DNA of 64,000 bases from Limnoperna fortunei (GCA_944474755.1 OX104115.1:72454993-72518992); one strand, 5' to 3'. Positions 47,612-60,559 are shown, counted from the first letter of the stretch. The notes: generated by a model not told the origin, from the sequence alone. Translations and numbers: made by a program.

Positions 47612-50600
47612 ACACAGTATGTATGTAATGTGTATTTATATGTAAATCACTCTACCGTGAGTATCTGATTAAATTATACAACTTGAAGTCCCATTTATCA
47701 CTCCAACAGCACTGTCCCCAACAGAATTTGGTATTAGCTTATTAAATACTGCATTTGCATTATAACGCTTGACTTCTCAATACTTTAAACAATTGCTAAT
47801 TCAAACTTAAAAAGCGAGCAAATCGTTTAATATCTTAAAGTCCATAACAACGGCAGACATATACTAGTAGCATACGAGACAATTGAATAAATACCGTTCT
47901 CCGAACACATTTTTCAACAGTATTCCAAAATGGACCACCATGCTCCACTTGTAGCTTAATTGATTATGAGTATTTATGAAAGGTAAAATCAATTGCAGAA
48001 CAAGAAAAACAAAGAAAACAAAAGTGATTCTGCGACTTCAAATTCAGATTCAAAGATTATTTCATTGACAAAATAACACAGCATGTTTCATTCCTTGACC
48101 TACATTTATACCTCACAACCTAGAACTTGAAATGTTTACATTCTAATATTTATGGAAAAGGGATTGTGATTGGTCTCCAACTCTGAATTTTCTTTATCTA
48201 AGAAGCAAAATACCCGCTGCGTAGGTCTTTGATGTATCTGTGTTGTAACCGATACCATACGATTCCCTATAACCTATTTAAGTTAATGACATTTTAAGAC
48301 ATCTAACGCTATAGACAGAGAAGATATGAAGCTCTTATATAAAGGCCATACATCTATAAATATGACGGCAGTCGTCATAAGGTGGTGTGTTTCATTAAAA
48401 TTACAATATTCCAACTCAATAGTGCTGTTGTTGTGTCTATATATTGAGAAACAGCGGCGACTTTTAACGGACATGACGTTACTATATTTACATGAATAAA
48501 AAGCTAATTATTAAAATAATTTTTAATTTAGAAATAACTCATGAGTGATATCAGGTTATACTCATTTACTTTTAGCGTAGGACTTTTTTGGGGGGTTTCG
48601 TTACACCAAACTTTAACGAGTGTTTAAGTATAACACCATAAAAAGCATTACTTATTAGAATCTTTAAAAAATGACCAAGCACCGATTTTATTGGGGTGTT
48701 TTTCAAACTCAATAACTGTAACCAATAGTATGTGTTTGTTTATGTGGAAGTGTTAACATGTTATGTTTCGTTTTAAGGTGTATGATAGAACCATTTTAAG
48801 ATATAACAATCTATATTTATAAAATTATTTAAGCATTTTTACACAACAAAATCACACAAGTTTGTGCAAAAAAATTTGTATTTAAATTGAAACTACTCAT
48901 TCATACATCATATAAGCGTTTACGTTCTTGATCAATCTGGAGTTCAGTATACTAAAACTCTTGTTGTTATTAAAAGGCATAGTTTTAAATCACTCTTCGC
49001 AAAAGATACACAAGAACAAATTATAAAGTTACTGCAAAATAATGCTTTAGGATGACTTTTATGAGCTAGTGCTTTGACAAACAAATAAACAAAAAAAAGT
49101 GGCGTTCGAACAACATACAAACAAAACTAACATACGTTAAAGAGATTTATATATATTATAAAAGATATTTGTTGATAATACAATACAATGTTTATCATTT
49201 ATTGCAATTTAATTTTGACTATCACAATAGAAAAATCTTTTATAAACGTTGTTTTGCCTCAGACCAAGAAATTGGTCAATTATGTCTTAATATTGTAAAC
49301 TTTATCTGTTATGACCCTTCAACAATTTGACTAACCGAACCCTTACTCTAATCAAGCATTAACTGATCCTCAAAAAAAATTATCGCCTGCAATTTTACAG
49401 TTTTGACATGGAAGTTGTTTATCCATAATTCATTAAATCTTAAGTCTTTGACCCCGCTTAATATGCTTCAAATCTCATCTACAAATTTAATGATAATTAG
49501 ACATAGTAAATCTTTGGCTAATTACTGAAAACCCAGAGAACCCAAATTGCTTTGAATTGGCTAAAATTATAAAGTTCAATTAGATCTTTATTGACTGTTT
49601 TCAAGGTTGAACTACTGCGCAATATTAAAAACGCCATTTTATACTTATGAGACGAGATCAAAACTCATGAAAACGATTGAGAGATACATAAGAGATTTAG
49701 ACCTTTCATCAGCTTTAAAGTTGTGGGTAAATGTTATTTATTGGACATCTTATATATTATGCAAGACATCCCTACACAGTATAGCACATTACATTCGCCA
49801 TTTGTATGTGTGGTTAATCTGCAAAAGTCTGTTGATAACATTTTTTTATTTGTTCTTCCGACATATATGTTGTTAAGTGAGACTCGATTAAAATCACACA
49901 CAAAATGGTCTGAAGCAAGTATTCTAGTTGACTCGTTGATAATAAAAGAAGGCTCCGGAATAACAACACGACAGTTTTCTACCTATATGAACAGTAAAAG
50001 GAGGACTGATAAATTTTTTAGTCCTTTTTAACATAGATTTTGTACTTATGTGAGGCTGAACCTATGCAAGGGCAGTACAAAAACAAAAACATAAAATTTA
50101 CATTCAGATGAATTACGTAATAGTAGTTATTATCTAACTTAATTTCCAACAGAGGTTGGATTTTATACATACCATTAGTAGTAATGGATTAGCTTTTAGT
50201 GGGTTGCAAACTGATATCGAGCATGTACCTTATTCCGTTCAGCTGTTTCATGTTCACCGGTTATCATTTGTTATTTCTATTCCCGAGGTACATGATGTTT
50301 CCCTTGCAATAATCATTTGATTGGAAGTGGATATGTGAAGTTACAGCAATTAAACTATCGTTTCTTTCTAGCTTAAGAATGAAACATCTTAATTATCAGT
50401 TTATATATACATATAGTTTTGTTGAATAGTACATGTATATTTAAAAAATTTCATTAGACAATAATTCATAAAATGTTGTATTCCGATTCTTATTGTACAT
50501 ATTAGGCAATATTATGGTCTTCACAAAATTATAAAATATCGTAAATGACAGGTTCGCAGAAAATTGCCAGCAGCATGAAGCGTCATATAATTTAATAGTT

Positions 50601-51339
50601 ATATTAAGGCTTCTACCTACTTTGTACAAACAACTTAACCGTTTGTTGTTGGTATTAATTAGTTAGTAATGTTAAAATTTTTTGGTCTTAAATGTGTCTT
50701 CAATGTTTAATTGTTCGTGTGGTCAACAAGATATCTAAATCTTAAGACTGAATGAATGTTGTAATTTGTGTGTTTAATGATTTCTTGCAAAAGCATTTTT
50801 CCTAACATTTTTAAAAATAACAAGTCGTTGATCATGCCATTTATATTTAACCAATCAAAATGAATGCATGCCTATTCATGAAGCAAATAAAATTTACCAA
50901 TTTAATTTACCAATTTGCTCTTCATTGACACAATTTGTTGTGAATTTATAAAATAGTAGTTGGTTGGTTGGCATAAATTACACATAACTTAAGGGATGGG
51001 ATTAAGCATCACTATAAAGGATTTGGTTCAAGGATACTGACAAAGTAAGAAGAAAAAGTTTAACTACTTACAACAACCTATTTAAAGTAAGTCTTATAAT
51101 TGTTAAACATTTCAATTTAAATGATTTTTTTTATTGGGAAGAAATCCAGGTAAACGACAAGTTTACTTTGTAACTTTGTTTTTATTTGAAAAGATACGGC
51201 AAACAAGGATGTAAAAGAAATATTAAAAAATCTTTTCTTATCGTAAAATTGTAATCTTACCTGCTTACCTATAACTAGACGTGTATTAACAATATAGACT
51301 ACAATAAATTTATTTTTTAAACTAACATACTGATTCAAG
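47612..51339. other. Non-coding stretch
   Basis: No transposon end or gene recognised. Overlapping frames at 49607-50031 are long for the region but have chance-like composition. Confidence 0.4.
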
Positions 51340-51708
51340 TAATTCAACGAAAACCCCCTCAAGTGATTTTTAAATATATATCTACCACATGTACTTAAAA
51401 TCGTAAAACCGGCAATTTTCTTTATTTTATCAATCATTGTTATTATTTATAGACGTAGCATTCTTCTTGTTTAAGTGTCTAGTAACTTACTCAATTTTAT
51501 TACGATTTCATGATTATAGCATTTGGATTAAAAACTGTGTTTCGTGTTTAATTATTGATATAATTATGTATTCATATTATATATAAGCTTTTATAATTTC
51601 GCGGAAATACAGTAAGTGCGTAAATAAATAAATTTTTTTGTAGTACAATTTTTGGTGTAGGATCTTTTAACTTCATCTTAGTTCTTTAATTTCATCTATT
51701 TTTTAATA

Positions 51709-51966
51709 TTGTTTGCTTAACGCGTTTTCAGCAATTTTTCAGCTATAACATGGCGTCCTGTTTTTATTGGTGGAGGAAGCCGGAGTACCCGGAGAACCCG
51801 GAGAAAACACCCGACCTGCGGTAGGAAAACCGACAATCCTTGTCAATTAAGATTGGAGTCGAGTACACGCTGCCTGCAGTGAGAATCGAACCCGCAATCT
51901 CAGTGTTGACAGACCACGTGATCAATAGTAGACGAACTACCTTGACCACTCAGCCACCGAGGCCCC
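51709..51966 (-). repeat. tRNA-derived SINE, near full length
   Basis: On the minus strand: GGGGCCTCGGTGGCTGAGTGG, box B GGTTCGATTC, V domain, 'ccaataaaaacagg', and a short tail ending at 51709. A 9-10 bp unit (ggagaaccc) is duplicated inside the V domain. The matching part of copy A lacks it, so it inserted after the duplication. Confidence 0.9.
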
Positions 51967-52608
51967 TAATTTGTAATAATGTGCATTAATCTAATATTAT
52001 TGAAATTCCACAACTAATATTGTAGTTAAACCACAACTTAAAGATTTTAATTAACAATTAATTAATTTGAGCATTGTAGTAATCTGTAAAATACTTGCTT
52101 ATTTAGACGAGTTTACGGACAAAAATTACTTTTAAATAAATATGTGCAATTTAGAATAGTACGAATTTATATTCCTAACAAAAAATTTTACACAAAAAAG
52201 TGTTCCTATATTTACTGCCATGATGCGTTTTGCTCTTGTCTTGTGTGATGGAGATTAAGGTTTCTTTCCACATCTCATCAAATATCTAAAGAAAAAATAT
52301 TTCGTGTTAACCAACAAAGTGCAATTTCTAAATCATATAGCGCATATATATATTTAATAGCTATTTTTCGAAGATACTTACTTAGTGAACTAATTGATAC
52401 AAATTGCATAAAACGTCAGGTCATCCATGCATGATCAATTAAAAACGATTGATAAATATGTTCTGCTTTTTTAAAACACTGTACATGTTCATTTATTTGA
52501 ATTTTAACGTCTATATTGAGGAAGAAGTTTATAAGTATGAAACGCCATGACTGTCTTATAGTGATTCTGAGCATATTTGTGATGTTGTCATGTTATAATA
52601 TATGTTAT

Positions 52609-53110
52609 AATATGGAGTAGACATTGCCAAAATGCGAGCACAGACAATATAGTCTTTTATTATCAATATATAATGTGCACTTCATAATTGACGTTACTTC
52701 TGAACACCCTAAATGTGCCTCTACATTCCAGTGGTGATGTGACGTCTTTCTTTGTAATGGTGACGTCACATGAAATGTTATTTGATTGTCAGTTTTTAAA
52801 GATCGATTTAAAGATTGCAAAAAATATAGTATGAAATTTTTGTTGTTATTTTTAAATATAACATTAACTTTTTATCGTTGTAAAATTTATTTTTAAGTCT
52901 CTCTTTAAAATTAAATTTAGTGCTTCTTCATTCACTTTGTTCCAGTTTTTTGACGATATCAACTTCCGGACGAAAAAAAATCAATATCAGCATTAAGCAG
53001 ATTTTGACCACGTGATTTCGTTTTGATCATGTGACACGTAATTGCCGTAGAGCTCACCGCTCTTCGCGGGCAGCTTCGCTGCCTCGCTGCGAGCTGTGCT
53101 CGCTATTATA
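52609..53110 (+). mobile_element. GC-tailed 0.5 kb dispersed repeat, copy 1
   Basis: It is closely similar, end to end, to 58573-59065: 'tggagtag-cattgccaaaatg', 'gacgtcttctttg', 'gatgacgtcacatgaaatg', 'cacgtga' and the GC-rich tail 'gagctcaccgctcttcgcgg', 'cagcttcgctgcc', 'gctgtgctcgct'. No coding frame. Copy A lacks it at the equivalent place (about 2160-2175), which marks it as an insertion. The tail words CTTCG/CGAAG and GCTTCGCTGC form short stable hairpins. Confidence 0.82.
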
Positions 53111-54734
53111 TAAAGTCGAACCTCGGATCACATTGGGTAATGTGTTAAGAGTGTGTCATTCGTTTGAAGAAACTTGTAGGCGCAATTTAACCGCTTAAAG
53201 GCCAACAATTCTTACTTTAAGAGACACAAAGATTTGCAATTTTGTCCTTTTTAATAGGTGGATATACATAATTGTTTTAGCAAACCAAGCAAATCGACAT
53301 AGTCTCCAAATTAATATCAAACATGATTCTTTATTGTTTAGGTTTAAGGGATGATGTTATATGTAGAAAATGGGTTTTCATTGTATTTGTTAAGTATCAA
53401 AACTGATTAGCTATGTATGATATGCTTTGTATGGCATCTTCAAGCTTTTAGAACCTATTGTACACCACCATATTCTGTAACTAAAGGATTATAATTACAA
53501 GCACAAATAAAGACCATAAATATTATTGTATTTCGCTATTATTTTTTCGTACTCTTTGTTTTCATAAATTATTGACGCCCGTAATTGTAAATTTGAATAA
53601 TGCACACTGTTTACGGTTGTTGGTTTCATACGTTTTTGGTAGAGGTGTCGAGGTGGCAATAGTACTAGTATTATTATAACCCCGTTTCATGTTCCGGTTT
53701 TAAGAATGACATCCTCTTAAAACAACTTTTGGGCATTTCTAGCAATACATTAAATTTATAAATGTTAGGTGATATTAACCAATCGTGATGTTAGCCAATC
53801 AGTAAGTTTCTTTATATGCGAGGTGTACAGAAGCTTCTAATTGCTTGCAGATGCCATTAAAAGCATATCATACATAGTTCATCAGTTTTTGTACCTAAAA
53901 TATACAACGAAAAGGGATTTTGTACATGTACGATCACTCACAAACACAAATACATCATGAAAAATATCAAGTTTACAAAAGCTTTCAAATGGAGAAAAAA
54001 AATATTTGCAAAACAACACAAATAAATAACCTTGTCAAAATCTCTGCTCTAACCGCTATAATTTTTGTTGCTGTAAGAATTGTATGCAGTCGGTTTGATA
54101 ATCAATTTTGCATTGCACATACATTGCGTGAGAAAAATTAAAAGTGACTATTTCGACATGTTGTTTTTAATTTGTTATTAGAATGTCTGTGTTTTCTGTT
54201 GCATATAAAAGGCTAAATTGCACATAGGCATAACAGTAGAACATCATGGTTAAAACTACAGCAAAATTAGTTACCGCGAGAAACAGGAAATAAAATAAGT
54301 TTGACACGACATCATATAATTCCAAAATCAAACAATACTTTGTTAAATTAAAGTTTTAAATAAATTTATTATTTGTATTAACCCTGAATGGATATACGAG
54401 ATTGTGATGCGCATGTCAAAACTTCAGTTTGAAAGCTAAGTTTTTATCATTTAATCTGCTCATGTACATGAGTAAAATAAATATTCATAATATTGTAAAT
54501 AAATTCATTTTAAATATTTCTGTAAATTTTCCCAGTAATAACACTGGCAGGCTGGGTGTGGCATTTTAATTCCTTCTGTGTTATTTCAACTCATAAAATT
54601 CATCTTATACTTCAACTAACCCAAGATAAGGCTTGCTTAATTAAGGAATTATATTTCGTTGTTACACTTCCGAGACAAACGAAATATGAATGCATGATAA
54701 GAACTGTAAAAATAAAGAAATCACTATAACTAAA
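53111..54734. other. Non-coding stretch of copy B
   Basis: 53138-53310 aligns with copy A. The rest has no supported gene. The frame at 53920-54141 is polar but has no motif. Confidence 0.4.
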
Positions 54735-55318
54735 GTTAGATTTCTTACGTGCTTGTCAAATGAAGATCTGCTTCCCATAGAAGTGCACAAATGTACTCGA
54801 ATTGCTCCATTCAGCCTTATCAAGTATCTTTTAAATTGGTGTAGATTGAGCCGCTTTAGATGCTGCTGCTTTAATACTAAGGGCCTTGCATATTGACGTG
54901 TCAATTTTTGCTTTAGTACATACCGTTTTAATCCACCTAGAAATAGAGACATAGTGTCCTTAAGACGACACAATAAGGTTTAATATAACTAATATAAAGT
55001 TTGTCATGGTTCTTCCTGAACCTTTTGTACGAGACATGTACTCCTTATAAACTATATATAAACTTATTCTCCTATCTGGAGGATAAGCTTTAATAATAAT
55101 AGTATGTTCGTCATATCCAGGTCTACTTTAATTTGATTAATAATTTTATTACTAAACAAAAAGTCTTCTCCTTTCAACTTATATACATTATGTACTTTCA
55201 TTAATTGAATTGACTGAGTGCGAGCTGCAATGGTATGAGCTACAAGAAAAACTAGTTTCAGTGTCAAATCTTTATAACGGTAATGCTTTAAATGGAGACA
55301 GTTTCGTAAATTATTCAA
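54735..55318 (-). pseudogene. Tyrosine recombinase relic (Crypton/DIRS/Ngaro-like)
   Basis: Tyrosine recombinases cut and rejoin DNA through a catalytic Tyr. Minus strand from 55318: LVFLVAHTIAARTQS holds the first catalytic Arg (residue 33 of the frame), followed by a VHNVYKLKGEDFLF strand region. A frameshift in a TTA repeat near 55090 leads to KAYPPDRRI and YKEYMSRTKGS. Later, in other frames, come SYIKPY, TMSRWIKT, KALSIKAAASKAAQ, KAEWSNSSTFVHFYGKQ. The last contains the catalytic Tyr at 54777-54779. Where the family has HSTR (box II His and Arg), this copy reads LSIK, so both residues are lost. Stops and shifts also break it. I recognise the 'AYPPDRR ... W.NxSTFxxFY' pattern from eukaryotic recombinase transposons; the exact family is unresolved. 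Confidence 0.78.
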
Positions 55319-55436
55319 TATAGTCTCTATCTATTTTATATCTAGGTCTTGAAGGTAGATCACAATCATTCTTTATGCCTGATCTTGTCTTATCTTACAA
55401 ATGTAGTGTCCCATTTATCACATTTTCAAAGTAACA

Positions 55437-55676
55437 TTAATAACAAGGTAATGGGTCTGATTCATTTTCTGGTATAATTCTATTTGAAATCTTACGATTT
55501 GTTTTGCCACTATTTGACACTTTAAGGCTGATGTTAACTCTTCCTGCAGAAGTTTCAAAAGCTTTCCTCTTTACGGCTACGCCGGTAGATTCTTTCTTTT
55601 TTCCTTCTGAATCATCATTATCAAGAACGTCGTTCAAGAAGGAGTTTATCTTATCCGATTTTGTTAAGCGATCCAT
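55437..55676 (-). CDS. Hydrophilic 79-residue frame upstream of the recombinase
   Basis: It begins MDRLTKSDKINSFLNDVLDN and continues DDSEGKKKESTGVAVKRKAF, then a Ser/Asn/Lys-rich end to a stop at 55437. The polar, charged composition is very unlike chance AT-rich frames, and both strand and position fit an N-terminal exon or the first part of the recombinase gene about 120 bp downstream. No family recognised. It could equally be a separate first exon. A nuclear-localisation-like KRK is present at about residue 36-38. Confidence 0.42.
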   Translation of the reverse strand: MDRLTKSDKINSFLNDVLDNDDSEGKKKESTGVAVKRKAFETSAGRVNISLKVSNSGKTNRKISNRIIPENESDPLPCY

Positions 55677-56245
55677 CTAACCATGCGTTCAGCAATGCTG
55701 ACGAATTTACGACGACATGCAGATTTACTATTAATGAACCAATTTATGGTAAAAAGTTGTTAAAGTTTTAAAAGAGTAAACAATTAATAATAAAAAAATA
55801 ATAAACAACTCTAATTTTATAAATGTGTTGTTTAGGTGAATGAAAACCAACTACGTCTGCTGTTATAAATATTTTTTGCACTTTGCACTAAGTCAACCAG
55901 CTACGTTGGCAATATCATATATTCATTAAAGTAGCAGTACATCGAAACATGTCCACACCGCTCGCAAAACGCAGTCACAGTGACGTTCTGACATGTGCAG
56001 CACAATCTCATTTGATTCCGGAAGTGATACAACGAAATAAAGGAAATTGAAAGTAGAGTAAAATGAGACATCAGTGGCGTTCAGACCCAAATAAATCGAC
56101 AGACTAAATAATTTACTAGGTTGAAGGGTCATGTGACATCAACATTGCAATACGTACTACCAAATTATGCTAAGACTTTCTATACCTGGTGAATATAAAA
56201 CCATACATTTAAAACACTTTTGTAATGAGTTTTTATTTCATTGAC
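55677..56245. other. Non-coding stretch with a ribozyme-repeat fragment
   Basis: At 56066-56090 (minus) there is a fragment matching the 5' part of the 4280-4380 repeat (gaacgccactgatg), cut off within the CTGATGA core. Otherwise nothing. Confidence 0.45.
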
Positions 56246-56404
56246 GTTAGCGCGGCTTTCAGCAATTTTAGGCTAAATAATGGCCTCCATTTTTATGAAC
56301 CCGCATCTTAACAGGAAAATGGCAATCATTTTTACTTAGGTTTAAGTAAACTACACACTGCCGATAGAAGATGAATAACTTTAGTAACCATTCGGCTACC
56401 TAGG
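56246..56404 (-). repeat. Old SINE relic, shared with copy A
   Basis: Minus-strand match to the SINE tail and centre: 'gctttcagcaatttt', 'aatggcctcc-atttttat', 'ggaaaatggcaatc', and a remnant of the head 'ggcctaggtagccgaatgg'. The V domain is deleted. The same relic is at 2833-3020. Confidence 0.65.
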
Positions 56405-58572
56405 CCTTTCAAATATCAGTGAATTTATGCAATGACTTTCACGGAATGAATACAAGAAGGAATTATTTTATAATTAATTAAATAAATGATATTTATGACA
56501 GCAACAAACTGTATGTAAAAAGCCAATGTTCGTTCAAGAAGAATCAGAGTACTTTTTATCTACATTTGTGTGACTTTTGGAGCAGTAATTGTGTTGTAAA
56601 TATATAATGCTCTACACACTTGGTAACCACTATATTTCAAGGCAATCAAACAACGACTAATAGAAAGTAATAAAAATAATTTTAATGCATTAATCTTAGT
56701 TCCGCACAAACCTATTGTATTTATGTTTTGGTGCACGGTATTATAGAATGCATGACTATTGAAAAAAAAATGAAAAGAGAAGTAATACGTTTAATAAATA
56801 CAAATTCGATTTACTTGTTCATAGTTATAGTCGAATTTCCAAGATCAATAATATTTCTAAAACAATTTTCATTATTTTATTGTATTTCTTCTACATCTCT
56901 GTTCATAGTCGTTTGGAAACCGTAAACTATAACAATACCGTCAACACCAATTGATTCTAATGGAACATATGTACACTACAAGAATTAACTAGGCATTGTG
57001 ACTATTCTGGCTAGTTATTTTTCTCAAAACGCCTAGTAGATAAAATCCGTACTAATTAATATAGTATGCTTACTCAGCGTGCATAGTGAAATTTGATGTC
57101 AACACGTATTTACTATCATGCTTATCAGCAGTTGCGCATTTTCCCTCTTATCACACAAAGAAGACCACCGACAGCTAAATAAGAGATCTGTTTAAAGCAC
57201 ACATTCATGTATTAATAAAGGTAAATAGCTATATTTTTCTAAGAACATATTATTCTCTCATTTTTTTCTAATTTATTGAAGTTAGTTTGTACATATAAAA
57301 CATGAGAATGCATGCATGAAGCCATCAACTCCCTTGTTACAAGTGTAGAAACTGTCATTCTTATTTTTATTTCAATGATAACACGACAAATACAGACTGA
57401 AATATTGTTCATTTTAATTTCGATCAATTAAATTTAGAAAGCGAAAATAAGACTCAATGAATAATGCATGATTAACAAATAAAATGATATTTAAATTTGA
57501 TTATCTATTGGGTTAACTCTTTGCCCCCTCCCAATAACATTTATATTTAATCATCTAACTCCCTGCCTCCTTCACGTCCTTTTGAAAAATGTATAAACAT
57601 GTCTTCACCCAGGCACTAACAAGAAACTAAAAAACATGAGTACACTACCACAACAAGTCAAACGACAACGGGTAACCAGGCAATCGGATAAATTCCATAA
57701 CAAAATTTTTTGTAATATAACTGCTCATATACTTTCGTAAACATTTTATTTTTTTATGCATACTGCTTCCTTGTTAGTACCGGAAGTAAAGTTGCAATAG
57801 TTTAATAATGCACATGAGGAAGCTGCATTCCGTTGGGTTTGGAAGGGTGCGTAGTCGTCTAGAGCCATTTCTAAAGTTGAGAAGTGAAACTCGGTTGTGC
57901 ACTTTTCTTTTAGGGAACTTTGTGTAAACATGTTGTGCAAATGCAGTTAACTAACAAAATCTATTCGGAGCTGTGCATAAATATACATAAAATCCCACAG
58001 TCTACAGTCTAACAGCCGCAACCATGAACAAGAAGTTCAAGGGTCATCAGCATTATTGATGGGTTTTTTAGTGGATTTTGCTACAAGTTATATACATGCA
58101 ACTTCTAAATAGAGGCAATAATAAAAGTCTACATATGTTAACATCATTTGTATAAGTGTTCTCCTATTGCATGACCTACCTATGTAACAGATACAGGACC
58201 GTACATGAGAATAGAAATGTAAATACGTTTGGTTTAAGTATATAAAACAACAAAGTTATACATCCTAGATATTGTAGTTATACAGCATATCAATAATAGA
58301 AATTATGTGTTAATAAAATTAAAAGTTTCACATTTAAGTCTATTTTCTTGTTTAGAATAAATTTATTGATTGATGTTGAACATCCAGCAAGCAATATTTC
58401 AAATATAATTTAGACATAGAATGTATGGAATGAACTGTTTTTGCAATCTATTGCCTGTGTAAAAATGAATATTGTGTGTACTAGTGACCACAGTCCCTTG
58501 AAGTCGAAATCGTATTACCGTCGTTGACAGTTGGTATGAATGAATCTGTTAAATTCTTTAGAATCTAATTTG
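56405..58572. other. Non-coding stretch of copy B
   Basis: 56416-56960 aligns with copy A. From 56960 to 58572 I see no gene and no match to copy A, so this is part of the 3.9 kb inserted in B or lost from A. Confidence 0.4.
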
Positions 58573-59065
58573 ATAATATGGAGTAGGCATTGCCAAAATG
58601 CGAGCACAGACAATGTAGTCCTTTATTATTTATATATAATGCGCTTTCATAGTTGACGTTACTTCCGAATACCCACAAAAGTGCCTCGACTACATTCCGG
58701 TGATCGAGTGACGTCTTTCTTTGCAATGATGACGTCACATGAAATGTCTTTTGATTGTCAAAGATCGATTTAGAGAATGCAAAAAATAGTATGAAATTTT
58801 TGTTGTTATTTTTAAAGAAAGCATTTATTTTTTATTGATGTCAACTTTATTTTTAAGTCATTCTTTGCAATTAATTTTAGCCCTTTTTCATTCACTTTGT
58901 TACAGTTGTTCGACGATATCAACTTCCAGACGAAAAAAATTAATATCAGCATTAAGCAGATTTTGATCACGTGATTTCATTTTTACCACGTGACACGTAA
59001 TTGCCGTAGAGCTCACCGCTCTTCGCGGACAGCTTCGCTGCCCGCAGCGAGCTGTGCTCGCTATA
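58573..59065 (+). mobile_element. GC-tailed 0.5 kb dispersed repeat, copy 2
   Basis: Near-identical in layout to 52609-53110, in the same orientation, about 5.96 kb away. It ends in the same GC-rich tail (gctcttcgcgg, cagcttcgctgcc, gctgtgctcgct). The tail lacks a 'tcgct' unit present in copy 1. Confidence 0.82.
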
Positions 59066-59477
59066 AAATATCATAATTTTAAACGCTTCTATTTTAGTTA
59101 CTTCTGACTGTGTAGCCATTTTTGATAATGACATAGCTGAAGGAAAAGGCTGAGAAAGTTGTTTAATTTTTCTTCATTCAATCTCCTATTGTAATTAATG
59201 TGAAAGACACAATTTGATAATTCTAAATATTGTTTTAAATATTAGGTAATAATTTTAGATGCATTTGGCTATTTTGGTAGTTGTTTTAAATATATTATGA
59301 ATTTAAAGTTAGGTAATAAAGATTTTTATATTTGAACTTCTAGTTCTATTGTACAATTTTTCATTAACATCAATTTATTGTTTACATTGTACAGCCCACA
59401 TTTGACAAGATAAGGGTTTAAACATTCTGTCTGCACTGCTTTCTTTGCAGGTTCCAGGAGTTTCTGGATAATAAAAG

Positions 59478-59645
59478 TTAGTCATTTGACTAGATTGTCT
59501 AGTAAATTTGACTTAACAGTCTAGTACACTACATAAACGTTTATCTAGTAAATTTGACTAGTACGACCAGTCAATTAACTACCACTATAGGTGACTTTCA
59601 GTCTAGTCATCCAATGGACAGTCATTTTGACTAGCTGAATTAGTA
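59478..59645. repeat. Degenerate CTAGT/TTGACT repeat cluster
   Basis: At least eight words of the types ctagtaaatttgact, gactagt, agtctagt and cagtca occur within 170 bases, partly inverted to each other. No known family. It lies just before the reverse-transcriptase element. Confidence 0.5.
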
Positions 59646-59704
59646 GGTTTAAGTATATTTGAAAGAAACTAATTTTTCAATGGTCAAACAATTTAACTGT
59701 AATA

Positions 59705-60559
59705 TTGATCATTTTTATAAATTGTTACTTTATTACAACTGAATGTAGCATTAATATATATCTTATTGAAACCAAACTTAAGAAAAACGGAAAGAGACGA
59801 TACAAATACCTAGTAATTAGTCATGACAGAACTTACTTCGTAATTAATGACTCTAAATCTACTACTAAATATACTGAAGACCAAATCTGTCATATATTAG
59901 ATTTTCTGATTGAAAATATATTTGTCATGTTTGGAGGACATGTTTTTCAACAGACTGTTGGTATTCCAATGGGTACTAATTGTGCTCCTCTCCTTGCCGA
60001 CCTGTTTTTGTACTCTTATGAGTTCCTAGAAGGCCTGCGGAAGAAGAAAGAAAAGACACTGGCCCAGACCTTTAATTTAACATTCCGCTATATTGATGAT
60101 GTTTTGTCCCTCAACAATGCTAAATTTGGTGACTATTTACATTCAATTTACCCTAGCGAGCTTGAAATTAAAGACACCACCAATACACTAAGCTCAGCCT
60201 CTTACTTAGACCTACTTCTAGAAATAGACTCAGGAAAACTACAAACTAGACTCTACGACACACGTGATGACTTCAACTTTACAATTGTCAACTTCCCGTC
60301 CATCGACAGCCACATTCCAGCAGCTCCAACGTATGGTGTGTACATTTCACAACTTATACGTTATTCTAGATCATGCGATCGGTATTCCGATTTTCTAGAC
60401 CGATCCCTGTTGTTGACTGCTAAACTACTCAAACAAGGGTTTGTTGCACCTAGGTTGATGTTATCTCTCCAGAAATTCTATGGTCCTCACCATGACTTAA
60501 TTGATCGTTATGGGAAATCAGTGTCTCGAATACGATCTGACATGTTTGCGGAGTTATAG
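59705..60559 (+). CDS. Reverse transcriptase of a Penelope-like or related retroelement, 5'-truncated
   Basis: The 284-residue frame copies RNA into DNA in its family. It shows KNGKRRYKYLVIS (residues 26-39), GIPMGTNCAPLLADLFLYSY (86-105), the catalytic RYIDDVLSLNN (128-138; YIDD 129-132), SELEIKDTTN and SASYLDLLL (151-171), then DDFNF, YGVYISQLIRYSR and FYGPHHDLIDRYGKSVSRIR near the end. Only about 250 residues of the frame match the other copies. The first 17 or so are likely flanking sequence read by chance. There is no upstream part of the polymerase and no GIY-YIG endonuclease domain, so it is a truncated insertion with an intact open frame. The PMG motif and YIDD resemble Penelope-like polymerases; the family call is inference. 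A few residues after LYSYE appear to be missing relative to the family pattern. Confidence 0.8.
   Translation: MIIFINCYFITTECSINIYLIETKLKKNGKRRYKYLVISHDRTYFVINDSKSTTKYTEDQICHILDFLIENIFVMFGGHVFQQTVGIPMGTNCAPLLADLFLYSYEFLEGLRKKKEKTLAQTFNLTFRYIDDVLSLNNAKFGDYLHSIYPSELEIKDTTNTLSSASYLDLLLEIDSGKLQTRLYDTRDDFNFTIVNFPSIDSHIPAAPTYGVYISQLIRYSRSCDRYSDFLDRSLLLTAKLLKQGFVAPRLMLSLQKFYGPHHDLIDRYGKSVSRIRSDMFAEL

Noticed and set aside
49607..50031. Overlapping 89- and 102-codon frames
   Set aside because: Two frames of similar length overlap and neither has motifs or splice context; composition fits chance.
54662..54973. 103-codon minus-strand frame
   Set aside because: It overlaps the tyrosine-recombinase relic in a different frame; the motif-bearing frames explain this region better.
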